A stretch of DNA of 41,237 nt. Origin: Chara braunii. Lineage: Eukaryota > Streptophyta > Charophyceae > Charales > Characeae. Below are positions 1-11,148 of this stretch, piece by piece. The stretch spans positions 422,273 to 463,509 of the forward strand of contig BFEA01000619.1 in the NCBI GenBank assembly GCA_003427395.1. Direction: 5' to 3'. Each line of letters begins with the position of its first letter. Within the stretch, counting starts at the first letter, position 1. The notes under the pieces were generated by a model, which saw nothing but the letters and a program-made list of their open reading frames with translations, ran no database searches and was not told the DNA's origin. Both the position numbers and the translations under genes were made by a program.

Positions 1-258
1 CTCCACTACTCGCCAACGTGCAAACCGAGAATGAATCTTTCCGTAGAACATGGAAAGATACACCGCCATATTTTTGTAGTTTCTGCATGTGGAGAGTAGT
101 GGAGCGAGGCCCAACAATCCCATTGCAACGTAGGGCCTGGCTCCACTACCCTCGACATGCACAAAAGACAAAGGTCATGGCGGTGTATTTTTCCACGTTC
201 TGGCAGAAGATTCACGCACTCTCCTTTTGCACATTTGGTGAGTAGTGGAGCGAGGCCC
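1..258. mobile_element. Two MITE-like units in inverted orientation
   Basis: Unit A (1-112, probably starting before the window) and unit B (133-258) are imperfect reverse complements separated by about 20 bases. Both are bounded by the same terminal motif, readable as CTCCACTAC on one side and GTAGTGGAGCGAGGCCC on the other. The interiors share the core around ACATGGAAAGATACACCGCC and its complement. Neither has coding capacity. Short length, terminal inverted repeats and inverted pairing fit a non-autonomous foldback or MITE family. No target duplication could be assigned. Confidence 0.55.
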
Positions 259-333
259 ATAACAGAGCCTTGCGCAAGCACAATATGGCCCTACATGCAT
301 CATTTTGAAAGGACAATAGACGGAGATGATTGT

Positions 334-640
334 GGAAGAAGAAGAAGAAGAAGAAGAAGAAGAAGAAGAAGAAGAGATGAAAAGCGAAGTACCCCGAGTG
401 TGCAAAATGAGAATGAACCTGGAAGAAGAAGAAGAAGAAGAAGAAGAAGAAGACGAAGAAGAAGAAGAAGAAGAAAAAGCAGAAAAGAAGAGATGAAAAG
501 CAAAGTACCCCGAGTGTGCAAAATGAGAATGAACCTGCCCGTGGAACATGGAAAGATACGCCGCCATATTTTTTGGTCTTTTGTGCATGTGGTGACTAGA
601 GGACTGAGGCCCCTTGTCGATGTGGGATGCAACGAATTGT
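334..640. repeat. (GAA)n microsatellites with degenerate MITE copies
   Basis: Two GAA trinucleotide tracts (334-375 and 421-478) alternate with two copies of a block containing GTGCAAAATGAGAATGAACC (about 399-420 and 516-537). The block matches the start of unit A, and 537-630 continues with a third, degenerate copy of the unit A core. The simplest reading is a duplicated MITE fragment with an expanded GAA tract. The arginine- or serine-rich translations of this stretch come from the microsatellite and are not genes. Confidence 0.7.
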
Positions 641-1676
641 CCAAAGTTCTCCAAACTCAAGGTCCGGATTGTTTTTTTTTTAATATTAAGAAAGAAATGG
701 ATTTTATTTATTTATTTTTATTTTATTTTATTTTTTTTGGTGAGCACACACCCAACAATACAAGAAAGAAAAAAACAAAAAAGAAAAAGAAAAAAAAAAA
801 ATACAACAAAGAAAAAAAAAATTGTACGCATACCACGTCGACTCGATGAAGGGTGGGGGACGATGAGAAAGGGAGGCACAGCAACTGGCAGGTCTCGGTC
901 TTTGTGTTAGCCAGACCCCCACTGGCGGCCCCAACCCTATACCCTAACCATTAGGGGCAAGGGGCAACATGAAATCTCCCCTTCACAGAGAGAGGAAACT
1001 ATGCTTGCAGGGGTCCCCTCTAGATAGTCTTAGGAGTAGGTAGTGGAAGGTAAACAAAACAGAAGTTGAGAGAAGAATATAGAAAAAAAATAATAATAAT
1101 AAAAAATTATAAGATGGCTCAACGGGTGGAAGACATGTCGGATGAGTCTGAAGACGAGAGAGAGACACGATGGATGAAGAGAGAGAAGACCAATAGGGAA
1201 GGGCAGCAGGGAGATGAACAGGCTCAACGGGTGGTGGAAGGCAAAGGAGGGGATATTAATGTGGAAAAGGTAAGGATGATGTTGAACAGGTGTTTTGCTT
1301 TGATCACATGGTGATGAACCTGGACAGGTGGGTTGTCTAAGTTCGCTAGATTTGAAACGAACGACAATTTAAACTGTCGCCATGACCCTTCCTCGAGAAG
1401 GACAGGAGGCACAGGTGCAATGGATGATTCGAAGGAACATGCATTGCAGTCTTCTTTCAGGGCAATTTTTTTTTTAAGTCCCTGAACTTTTTAAAGTCCC
1501 TGTGGGCTTATGATCGTAAAGAAGAATGAATGCATCCGAAGTTTTGACTCTTCTGAGGATGGCATACTGCCTTCTAACGTCCATCACAAAGAACGTCACG
1601 ATGGCAGGGTGCATCAGGAGGGCAGGAACGTAAATGTGATGTCTCACTTCCCAAGAGACAAGAAAAATAGTTGAAA
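641..1676. other. AT-rich intergenic stretch, no gene recognised
   Basis: The first 190 bases contain T-rich and then A-rich runs (about 670-822). The rest is mixed-composition sequence with only short open frames that show no recognisable motif. A charged 82-residue frame on the plus strand (1066-1314) contains low-complexity E/R/K stretches and is not supported as a gene. Confidence 0.5.
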
Positions 1677-1841
1677 TTATGATTAATTTGAGGGGTAATT
1701 GCAGAAATAATGTTATGATTAATTTGAGGGGTAATTGCAGAAATAGCATTATGATTAATTTGACGGGTAATTGCAGAAATAGCGTTATGATTAATTTGAG
1801 GGGTAATTGCAGAGATAGCGTTATGATTAATTTGAGGGGTA
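1677..1841. repeat. 36-bp minisatellite, left of the PLE array
   Basis: About 4.5 copies of a 36-bp unit beginning GATTAATTTGAGGGGTAATT start at 1681, 1717, 1753, 1789 and 1825. Units differ at few positions, for example near the GCGTTAT end. The last unit stops after GATTAATTTGAGGGGTA, where the PLE 3' end begins. Because 36 is divisible by three, the tract gives open frames of a repeated 12-residue peptide; these are not genes. The same unit resumes at 36501. Confidence 0.9.
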
Positions 1842-2673
1842 GGAAGCAACAACATGTACCGCATGCGCAGTCATCAGCAACACTCAAACATGAAAGCAAC
1901 ATGTAGGAGTAAAAGTTGTATACGTTATCAATTACGAAAGAATATGAAACATGTTAACAGTGGTGGTTAACAGTGAATCCATGAAGCACAGATAACGACA
2001 ACGTGATCAAAAGACTCCTCCCCTAGTGACAGAAGTCACTCCATCTGGCGTTTCCACTTTAGTTCCATCAACCACCATAGCCGGTGACATAGTCACAACA
2101 ACCAGTCGTACCGCTAAGCTCTGCCGTTCGGTCTGTCACGTTATCGTCCGTTGGGACGAAAGGACGTCTGTCTTACCATTGTCAACTCAAATACCCTACG
2201 ACTAACTGTTCGTCAACATCAATGTTCATGTCCCTACCTACCGTCCTACGGTACTGGCTCAAAGTGTTGTAATGAAACAATTTCCTAAATCAGTCTCTAG
2301 TATCAACTTACAAGGCAACGGTTCGAGCTTCGGTAGTATAAACTATACTAAACAATTGGTCAATCAACTAAACCTCGACAGCAAATTCACAGGGTACCGG
2401 TTCAAGTTCATCTTCAGATCTCGAAACGTCTGACCAAGGGCCAGATATCCGGTAGGGTGTTCCCTGGTCCATATATTCTGAAACAGCGTGTCGAGGGAAA
2501 AAGGAAGGTCTACGTCAACTACCATGCATATTCTATCCCACTCAGTCGGTTAGCTCAATCACCAATGAAAAACATATCAAGCTATCCTATTGTCATACAT
2601 CCAACTCTCTGTGGTAGCATCCGACCAACACATCACAGAACAATTCCTACACAGGACTGGGATCTATCCGTTT
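1841..2673 (-). other. PLE copy 1: 3' UTR / pseudo-LTR segment
   Basis: This non-coding block follows the ORF2 stop and is repeated in all five units (1841, 6854, 13424, 30538, 35598). It carries several short inverted repeats, including GTGAC-AGAA-GTCAC type hairpins and a CGTCC-GTTG-GGACG hairpin at 2145-2158 followed by a second GGACG at 2162-2166. Its end at 1841 abuts the minisatellite and marks the 3' terminus of the whole array. No hammerhead ribozyme core was found. Confidence 0.75.
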
Positions 2674-5561
2674 TTAACGGATCAGACGACTGTCTGTCAT
2701 CAGAACAGCAATCATCTTCCACAGTTGGTTCTTGTCACGACTGAAGCTTCTCAAGGCACGCCCAAACCAATCGTAGGGTACTTCCTCCTCCTCATTTCCA
2801 TCCTCAAAAGAACCAGAGTCTCAATGATCTCCATGCAAGACACCGAATTCTGGTAAATACGATGCAGAGCACTCACAATTACTGCCATCTTCGTCTGCTT
2901 GCTGGTCCAGGAGTCAATGTCCTGGAAGGTCCGAAATGGGAGTTCTGCTCCCGTTCTCAGCTCCAGATCGTTCTTCATAATCTGCACGGTTCCGAGAAAA
3001 GGAAACTTTGGTCTGATGATCAGCTTACACCCCAGGAAGGTCCAAGTCCCATCGCCTTCGTCTGTTCTCTTCAAAGTAAGGGCATCGTTGTAACATCTGT
3101 CGAACCTCGAAATAATGTCCTCTGCCTTTTTCTCTGATCCAATCCGTGAGGGACTAAAGGCTACAAAAATCGAAGCATCATCCACAAAACGTAAGACACC
3201 CACGAGTTTCTGCTGGCTTCCTAATGACAAAAGAAAAACACATCAAGCAGGCCAATGGGGGGCTCAAGCTCTTCCCCATTGGAATTCCAATCACCTGCCT
3301 CATCAGAACACCACACCCGTTCGTAAAGCAGTAGTCTAGTTCGAAATTGACGAAATTCACAATGTACTCGAAACTCAACAAAGTGAAACCCTCCTGTTCC
3401 TGGCTACGGCTAAGTTTCGCTCCCTTTCCCCGCCGTTTGACAAAAATCCCTTGATAACCTTTCTCCTTGAACCACCATACTACCCAATCAATAGCATGTC
3501 GAATCGTTGCGTGTGGGAGCTTGTTAAACATATCTTTAATATCATACGATGCTCCCACTAATTTCACATCCTTCGACATACCAGCTACCTTCTGATTAAT
3601 TCCCAGTAGCCTAGGTTTCATCTGTGCCACTGATTTCAGACTGAAGTTGCTCGACTCGGGTACCACATACGGCAAACAATTCACTGCTTGTGCCACTTTC
3701 TTACACGCTGTCACCGAAGGTTCATCAAATGTATGACATATCCGTCGGAACCTGGTCGTGTCCTTATGCTTAGGCAAAGCATAGGCATTCCGAATCTTAC
3801 CGCTGGTGTTCCACTTATCGTGCATCCCCAAATCCTTGCGTTCAAACTCCACTTGCGCCAATTTCAACTCTTCCTTCTCACTTCGTTCCTACAGTCCGTA
3901 TCTGTCGTTCTGAAAGAAGGTATCTTCGATGCCATTCGCGTACAGATGACGGCAAAGTACCATTGTATCACCTGGATTACGGTCTAGGGGCGCTAGTACC
4001 AGCCCCTGTAATCGGGACTTCACCTTCATGACGTCTTCCAAGTTTCCGCCGCACCTAACCGAATCGTCCTCCACAAAACAGCGATCGATTTCACTTTTGT
4101 TAACGATTACTTCGCCACACTGTTGGCCAAGTTATCGCTCATATTTACAAAATGATTCTTCAATCTCGAGTTTCATCCGACTTCCTCTCCATTCTTGTTC
4201 ATTCCTCGACACATTCTTGGCGTTTTTGACGATATTCGGCATCCAATCGAGCTCACCGATACGAAAATGTACATGCCCTTCCTTCTTAGGGTAGGGCAGC
4301 CCAGCGCAATTGCAGCTGAATGCAAGCAATGTCGAAAATCTTTTGTGGTTGTGGAGAATTTCATCCACATTTGGGCACCTCGTCCAAACAACACGTGCAC
4401 GACGTTTAACCATCTCCCTCATCAGTTTTGTCAACTGTAGTTCATCCGTCTTTTTCCTTATTAGTCTAGTAACTTCACTTTTTCGAATTCTATCATCAAA
4501 TTTAATCTTCGCAATAATCCGTTTTCGCACACTCAGTCCAAACAAATCCTCGATCACCCTCGATAGCATAGACCGTGCACGTGATCGACTCTGTTTAGTA
4601 GTGAAGGTCTTCACCACACTGTAATACTTCAAAAGGTCATCCAAACTCTTATTACGAAATGATCTCGAAGTCTCAAGGTTGATGGTGATGCTTCCGTGAT
4701 TCGTTTCAAAGTCAATTTACCGTTTTTCTCAAAAAGTCCCTTACACTTTGTCAAAGGTCTCGTCCCGTGGCCCACTTTCACCCTAGTCTCTCCGGATAAT
4801 CTTCTCACAACTCTCCATCCATCCGCCAAGATGTCACCACCATCACTCCGGATGACTACGTTATTTTTCTTCTTCTCCTGTATGACCTTTCTGAGAAATT
4901 CGACTATGTTGACGGCCCTACCACAATCTCCAGTCTTACCATCTATACTAACCTCGCCAATCGCTACGATCCTACCACTGAATTTTCGAAAAACACTCTT
5001 GCCTGGTGTCTTTCTTCCATTCTTCTTACCTCTCTCCCTTTCCCTACGTTTTTTTCTCTTCTTCTTCTCACTTTTCTTGTTATTCCCCGGTCTGTGATTC
5101 AACGACGGAGATCATCGCTTGATCAACGTTCGCTTGACCGCTAGCAAGTCTAACTTTGATTCACTAACAAATATCGGAACGGCTACGTATTTACGTACGC
5201 CAACCTTGTTTAGCCAGTTATATAACTTCCTTCTCCTCTTACTGCCTCCCGTCTTCCCGTGACAAAAATGTTCCCTCCACCTCGCCCACCGATCACGTTC
5301 GGTCATTCCTATGTACACATGTTTGTACCATGGCAACACTAAAATGTACACGCAGCTCTTCGGTGTCGCCAGGTTGAAAGTTTTAGTCTCGATTGCCTGA
5401 TGTCAATATTCCATAAACTTGTCGCCCCTCTTTACTTCGCTGACCAGTATCAAGTTGATCACCAACGCACGCGTAACTCGCTTGTCAAGTCTCTTCTAGC
5501 CGTTCTTTTTTAATTTGTCTTCGGTCACGGTCTCTGCTAGTTTCCATACCTCACATACTCG
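2674..5561 (-). pseudogene. PLE copy 1 ORF2: GIY-YIG endonuclease-RT, broken
   Basis: This is the endonuclease/reverse transcriptase polyprotein used for target-primed integration of the element. The GIY-YIG domain lies near 5112-5400 (VYILVLPWY, then VYIGMTERDRW). It is followed by a Lys/Arg-rich stretch, the CxC linker motif CNCAGLPYP and GHVHFRIGEL (about 4270-4330), and the RT: ALPKHKD, YDIKDMF, QVIGIPMG and FVDD (3178-3867, then 2751-3230). The thumb ends in SRLIR before a TAA at 2674-2676. Breaks include a TGA after LIKR (TGG in copies 3 and 4), TAG and TAA codons upstream of the RT, and frameshifts near 3200 and 2775. It is not functional as written. Confidence 0.85.
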
Positions 5562-6702
5562 TCACTCCTCATCCTCATCGTCCTCTTCGGACTCAATGTC
5601 TTCGGTCGAACTTTCCTCAGGAACCTACTTGGAGTAGATGCCCTTGGACTTCCCTTTACTCGTCGTTGCAGTTGGTAGCGGCAAACAGGCGGGGTCTTAA
5701 GCAATGGCCGAACGTCTAATCACTAGCCTCTTGATTGTGAACTCTCTCTTCCCATATGGCACTTTTTTTCGACGACACACTTCCTTCAGCTCGTCAATTG
5801 TCAGGGCATCATAGCAGTCGCGGCACTCTTGTTCGAATTTCTCCCTCCTCCTGACTCTGTATGGCGCCGAAATGTGCTTCAATGATAAGTCTATCTTGCG
5901 AGGTTCGCCCAGATCCTTGACTCCGACTTTTGCGTTACGCAATTCGTTTGTCTTGGTCATCGCTTCTTCTAACGGTCTCGTACTCGCCTTCTTTTCAGGA
6001 GTCACCATTGGTGGGCTGTTCCCGATGTTCGCTTCGGGCCCGTAATCACCAGCTTAGCAGTCCTTCTTCGTAGTAGTTTCAGTTCTTCATCGCTAGTATC
6101 GCCATCATCGATAAGAACTTCCGCAAACGCTCTTTCTCCTCTGATGCAGACTCAGATGGTTCCATCGCCTTCATCTTACCTTTTCGGCAAGTGTTACTTC
6201 TGCCATAATTGTCCTCACTATCCTTTTTCATCTCGCTTCTGATGATCCGCAAAAGTTTCACATCCCGTTCCTCTTCTATCCGAAAACGCTCTTCTTGCTT
6301 CTTCAGCGTCTTTCTTTCTTTTTTTAAACGTGCTGCCTCTTCCTTTCTCTTTTTCTCCTCTTCCTCCTCTTTTTTCCTCTTCGCTTTCTTCTCCACGACT
6401 TTTTGCACCCGATACTCGCGCATCACGTCGTTAGTATCGTCCACCTCACTTCGTCCTATGCTACCATCAGCAGACTGACTCCTCCTTGAAACATCTTCAA
6501 CAGTGGTCGTTAGTCTTCCGCGATTAGTAGCTGGTTGGTAGGGAGTGGGCACGAAGGGAACACCTCGAGCACGGGCTGGCCAATACTCTGCGCACTTGCG
6601 AATGAAGTGACCCCGTTTCCCACATTTATAACACTTTTTAATATCCCCACCTCTCGAACTTCCTTTCCCAGACCTATGGTGCCCACTGTCTCCTTCGCTC
6701 AT
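5562..6702 (-). pseudogene. PLE copy 1 ORF1: CCHC / coiled / SAP-like protein, broken
   Basis: Gag-like first ORF. It starts at the ATG of MSEGDSG (6702), shared by all copies. A canonical zinc knuckle CYKCGKRGHFIRKC (C-X2-C-X4-H-X4-C) is at about residues 24-37. An E/K-rich, probably coiled-coil stretch follows (about 6210-6430), then SEDNYGRSNT and a Ser/Glu-rich segment. The C-terminal half (5697-6008) carries KIDLSLKHISAPYR and the SAP-like helix pair ALTIDELKEVCRRKKVPYG. It ends in an acidic tail and a TGA at 5562-5564. A deletion/frameshift near 6010-6110 separates the halves. Nucleic-acid binding is inferred from the knuckle and SAP motif; no function is shown. Confidence 0.75.
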
Positions 6703-6853
6703 CTTCCCCCAATCGTCGTCGCAATCACCACACGCCTCTCAGCTTCGGTTCTTCAATTATCGACAAAATTCAATCGAATCAAGCGAGTAAACTAAATAGT
6801 TAGCCGCCACCTCTTCTAGGTATCACTTCCTAGTGGGTTACGACCATAAGTGT
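6703..6853 (-). other. PLE copy 1 leader
   Basis: About 150 bases between the upstream copy's 3' end (at 6854) and the ORF1 ATG. The segment recurs before ORF1 in every copy and includes the shared piece CCACCTCTTC on the plus strand. It contains no open frame of note and is presumably the 5' UTR or promoter region; no promoter motif was identified. Confidence 0.6.
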
Positions 6854-8224
6854 AGGAAGCAACAACATGTACCGCATGCGCAGTGATCAGCAACACTCAA
6901 ACATGAAAGCAACATGTAGGAGTAAAAAGTTGTATACGTTATCAATTACGAAAGAATATGAAACATGTTAACAGTGGTGGTTAACAGTGAATCCATGAAG
7001 CACAGATAACGACAACGTGATCAAAAGACTCCTCCCCTAGTGACAGAAGTCACTCCATCTTGCGGTTCCACTTTAGTTCCATCAACCACCATAGCCGGTG
7101 ACATAGTCACAACAACCAGTCGTACCGCTAAGCTCTGTCGTTCAGTCTGTCACGTTATCGTCCGTTGGGACGAAAGGACGTTTGTCTTACCATTGTCAAC
7201 TCAAATACCCTACCACTAACTGTTCGTCAACATCAATGTTCATGTCCCTACCTACCGTCCTACGCTACTGGCTCAAAGTGTTGTAATGAAACAAGTTTCG
7301 AACTCAGTCTCTAGTGTCAACTTACAAGGCAACGGTTCGAGCCTCGGTAGTATACACTATTATACTAAACAATTGGTCGATCAACTAAACCTCGACAGAA
7401 AATTCACAGGGTACCGGTTCGAGTCCATCTTCAGATCTCGAAAGCTGTGACCAAGGGCCAGATATCCGGCAGGGTGTTCTCTGGTCTATATATTCCAACT
7501 TATATTCTGAAACATCGTGTCGAGGAAAAAAGGAAGGTTTAAGTCAACTACCACAACAAAACAATTCCAACGAGAAATGAGAGTTGAAAAAACATTCCAT
7601 AAAAAAAGATCCTTCATATTTATAAATTATCATTCCAATGTTCGTCCAATTCTAACATTTTCAGGTTTATTTTATAAGTTCCCGTCTAAAAATAAGTTTT
7701 CCCTTTCAACTACATCTATTTTTTCAAGATGGAATGAAATTCCGGACAAGTTTATGAAACGTTTTAATCAAATTTCATTCTACTACAACAAATATCTTCT
7801 AACTTAGATTGGATTAACCTATTTATGACTAAAAATCCTTACTTAGAATGACAGTCCAGTTAAAACATTTCATGAACTCATCCACACTTTCATTCCATGT
7901 TTAGCATGCAATCCAAATTAGAAGGGATACCCTATTCTTGGAATGAAATTTTGCAAGTAAGATGAAAAATTCTAAAATTGGAATGACATTTTTTAAGATG
8001 GAATGAAAATTAAAAATTTAGATTGTAATTTTACTATAGAATGATTATTTAATTCTAGGAATTTTTTCAGTTGCATGCATAGTCTATCCCACTTAGTCGG
8101 TTAGCTCAATCACCAATTAAAAACATATCAAGCTATCCTATTGTCATACATCCAACTCTCTGTGGTAACATCCTACCAACACATCACAAAACAATTCCTA
8201 CGAAGGACTGGGATCTATCCGTTT
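6854..8224 (-). other. PLE copy 2: 3' UTR with MITE insertion
   Basis: This is the same block as 1841-2673, continuing from AGGAAGCAACAACATG to the ORF2 stop. It is interrupted at 7554-8073 by an AT-rich transposon described separately. The sequence resumes at CATGCATAGTCTATCCC, which matches the uninterrupted copies. Confidence 0.7.
7554..8073. mobile_element. 520-bp AT-rich MITE in PLE copy 2
   Basis: Comparison with copies 1, 3, 4 and 5 shows an insertion exactly between ACTACCA and CATGCATA. The ends form imperfect inverted repeats: CAACAAAACAATTCC on the left, and CAACTGAAAAAATTCC when the right end is reverse-complemented. The flanks suggest a 2-bp duplication, CA. CATTCCA motifs dominate the left half and TGGAATG the right half, like subterminal transposase-binding repeats. 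A 96-residue open frame inside shows no transposase motif, so the element appears non-autonomous. Confidence 0.7.
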
Positions 8225-11148
8225 TCAACGGATCAAACGACTGTCTGTCAACAAAACATCAATCATCTTCCAAAGTTGGTTCTTATCACGACTGAAGTTT
8301 CTCAAGGCATGCCCAAACCAATCCGCAGGGTACTTCCTCCTCCTCATTTTCATCCTCGGTAGAACCAGAGTCTCAATGATCTTCATGCAAGACACCGAAT
8401 TATGATAAATACGATGTAGAGCACTCACAATTACTGCCATCTTCGTCTGCTTGCTGGTCCACGAGTCAAAGTCCTGGAAGGTCTGAAATGGGAGTTATGC
8501 TTCCGTCCTTAGCTCCAAATCATTCTTCATAATCTGCACGGTTCCGAGAAAAGAAAACTTTGGTCTGATAATCAGCTTACACCCCAAGAAGGTCCAAGTC
8601 CCATCGCCTTCGTCTGTTCTCTTCAAAGTTAGAGCATCGTCGTAACATCTTTCGAACCTCGAAATAAAGTCCTCTGCCTTTTTCTCTGATCAAATCTGTG
8701 AGGGACCTAAGGCTACAAAAATCGAAGCATCATCCAAAAAATGTAAGTCACCCACGAGTTTCCGCTAGCTTCCTAATGACACAAGAAAATCAGACTCACT
8801 GTTCGCACACATCCAGCAAGAGAATGGGGGGTTCGTGCTCTTCCCCATTGGAATTCCAAACACCTGCCTCATCAGAGCAGCACACACGTTCGTAAAGCAG
8901 TAGTCTAGTTCGAAATTGACGAAATTCACAATGTACTCAAAACTCAACAAAGTGAAACCCTCCTGTTCCTGGCTACGACTAAGTTTCGCTCCCTTCCCTC
9001 GTCATTTGACAAAAATCCTTTGATAACCTTTCTCCCTGAACGACCATACTACCCAATCAATAGTACGTCGAATCGTCGCATGTGGGAGTTTGTTGAACAT
9101 ATCTTTAATATCATACGATGCTCCCACTAATTTCACATTCTTCGACATACCTGCTACCTTCCGATTAATTCCCAGTAGCCTAGGTTTCATCTGTGCCACA
9201 GATTTCATATTGAAGTTGCTCGACTCGGGTAGCGCATACGGCAAACAATTTACTGTTTGTGCCACTTTCTTACATGATGTCATCGAAGGTTCATCAAATG
9301 TATGACATATCGGTCAAACCTGGTCGTGTCCTTATGCTTAGGTAAAGCATAGGAATTCCCAATCTTACCGCTGGTGTTCCACTTACCGTGCATCCCCAAA
9401 TCCTTGCGTTCAAACTCCACTTGCGCCGATTCCAACTATTCCTTCTCACTTCGTTCGCATAGTCTGTATCCGTCGTTCTGAAAAAAAGTATCTTCAATGC
9501 CATTCACATACAGATAAGGGCAAAGTACCAATGTATCACCTGGATTACGGTCTAGGGGCGCTAGTACCAGCCCTTGTAATCGGGACTTCACCTTCATGAC
9601 GTCTTTCAAGTTTCCGCCGCACCTAACTGAATCATCCTCCACAAAACAGCGATCGATTTCACTTTTGTTAACGATTACTTCGCCACACTGTTGGCCAAGT
9701 TCTCACTCACATGTACAAAATAATTTTTCAATCTCGAGTTTCATCCGACTTCCTCTCCGTTCTTGTTCATTCTTCGACAAATTCTTTGCATTTTTGACGA
9801 TATTCGGCATCCAGTTGAGCTCACCGATACGGAAATGTACATGCCCTTCCTTCTTAGGGTAGGGTAGCCCAGCGCAATTGCAGCTGAATGCACGCAATGA
9901 CGAAAATTGTCAGTGGTTGTGGAGAAGTTCATCCACATTCGGGCACCTCGTCCAAACAACACGTGCACGGCATTTAACCATCTCCCTCATCGGTTTTATC
10001 AACTATAGTCCATCCGTCTTCTTCCTTATTAGTCTAGTAACTTCACTTTTTCAAATTCAATCTTCGCAATAATCCGTATTCGTATGCTAAGTCCAAACAA
10101 ATGCTTGATCCCTCGATAGCATAGACCGTGCACGTGATCGACTCCGTTTAGTAGTGAAGGTCTTCACCGCACTGTAATACTTCAAAATGTCATCCAAACT
10201 CTTATTACAAAGATGAACTTGCCGTCGCTTATTCTTGAACATCGAGATCAGGTGATCTCGAAGTCTCAAGGTGGTCGGTGATGCTCTCGTGATTCGTTTC
10301 AATGTCAACTTACCGTTTTTCTCAAAAAGTCCCTTACACTTTGTCAAAGGTCTCGTCCCGTGACCCACTTTCAGCCTGGTCTTTCCGAATAATCTTCTCA
10401 CAACTCTCCATCCATCTGCCCAGATGTCACCACCATCACTCCAGATGTCCTTTTTCTTCTACTTCTGTATGACCTTTCTCAGAAATTCGACTATGTTGAC
10501 GGTCCTACCACAATCTCCAGTCTTACCATCTATACTAACCTCGCCAATCACTACGATCCTACCACCGAATTTTCGAAAAACACTGTTGCCTGGTGTCTTT
10601 CTTCCATTCTTCTTACCTCTCTCCCTTTTCCCACGTATTCTTCTCTTCTTCTTCTCACTTTTCTTGTTATTCCCCGGTCTGTGATTCAACGACGGAGATC
10701 ATCGCTTGATCAACGTTCGCTTGACCGCTAGCAAGTCTAACTTTGATTCACTAACAAATATCGGAACGGCTACGTATTTACGTACGCCAACCTTGTTTAG
10801 CCAGTTATATAACTTCCTTCTCCTCTTACTGCCTCCCGTCTTCCCGTGACAAAAATGTTCCCTCCACCTCGCCCACCGATCACGTTCGGTCATTCCTATG
10901 TACACATGTTTGTACCATGGCGACACTAAAATGTACACGTAACTCTTCGGTGACGCCAGGTTGAAAGTTTCAGTCTCGATTGCCTGATGCCAATATTCCA
11001 CAAACTTTTTGCCCTACTTTACTGCGCCGTCCAGGATCAAGTAGATCACCAACACATACATAACTCGCTTGTCAAATTTCTTCTTGCCATTCTTCCTTAA
11101 TCTGTCTTCGCTCGCGGTCTCTGCTAGTTTCAATACCTCACATACTCG
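8225..11148 (-). pseudogene. PLE copy 2 ORF2: GIY-YIG endonuclease-RT, broken
   Basis: Same architecture as copy 1: GIY-YIG at about 10699-10990 (YVYILVSPWY, VYIGMTERDRW), basic stretch at 10600-10690, CxC motif near 9870-9900, RT motif A YDIKDMF near 9100, motif B QVFGIPMG near 8860, catalytic FLDD near 8745 (FVDD in copies 1 and 3), and thumb ending SRLIR at TGA 8225. It shares with copy 1 the TGA after LIKR, and with copies 3 and 4 a TGA just before the ELGQQCGEV segment. Several frameshifts split the RT. The stretch from about 10680 to 10920 is almost identical to copy 1, which suggests recent duplication or conversion. Confidence 0.8.

Noticed and set aside
157-849. Long frames rich in Arg or Ser over the GAA tracts
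   Set aside because: They are direct translations of (GAA)n microsatellites and flanking MITE sequence with no conserved domain.
1681-1841. CRISPR array
   Set aside because: Units are contiguous 36-bp repeats without unique spacers, in eukaryotic DNA.
1474-1906. Frames with a 12-residue repeat (MINLRGNCRNNV and opposite-strand versions), also at 36444-36809
   Set aside because: The 36-bp minisatellite keeps all frames periodic; there is no start context, domain or conservation beyond the repeat.
1841-2450. Hammerhead ribozyme in the PLE 3' UTR
   Set aside because: A CTGATGA occurs on the element strand in some copies, but it is TTGATGA in copy 3 and no stem II followed by GAAA is present.
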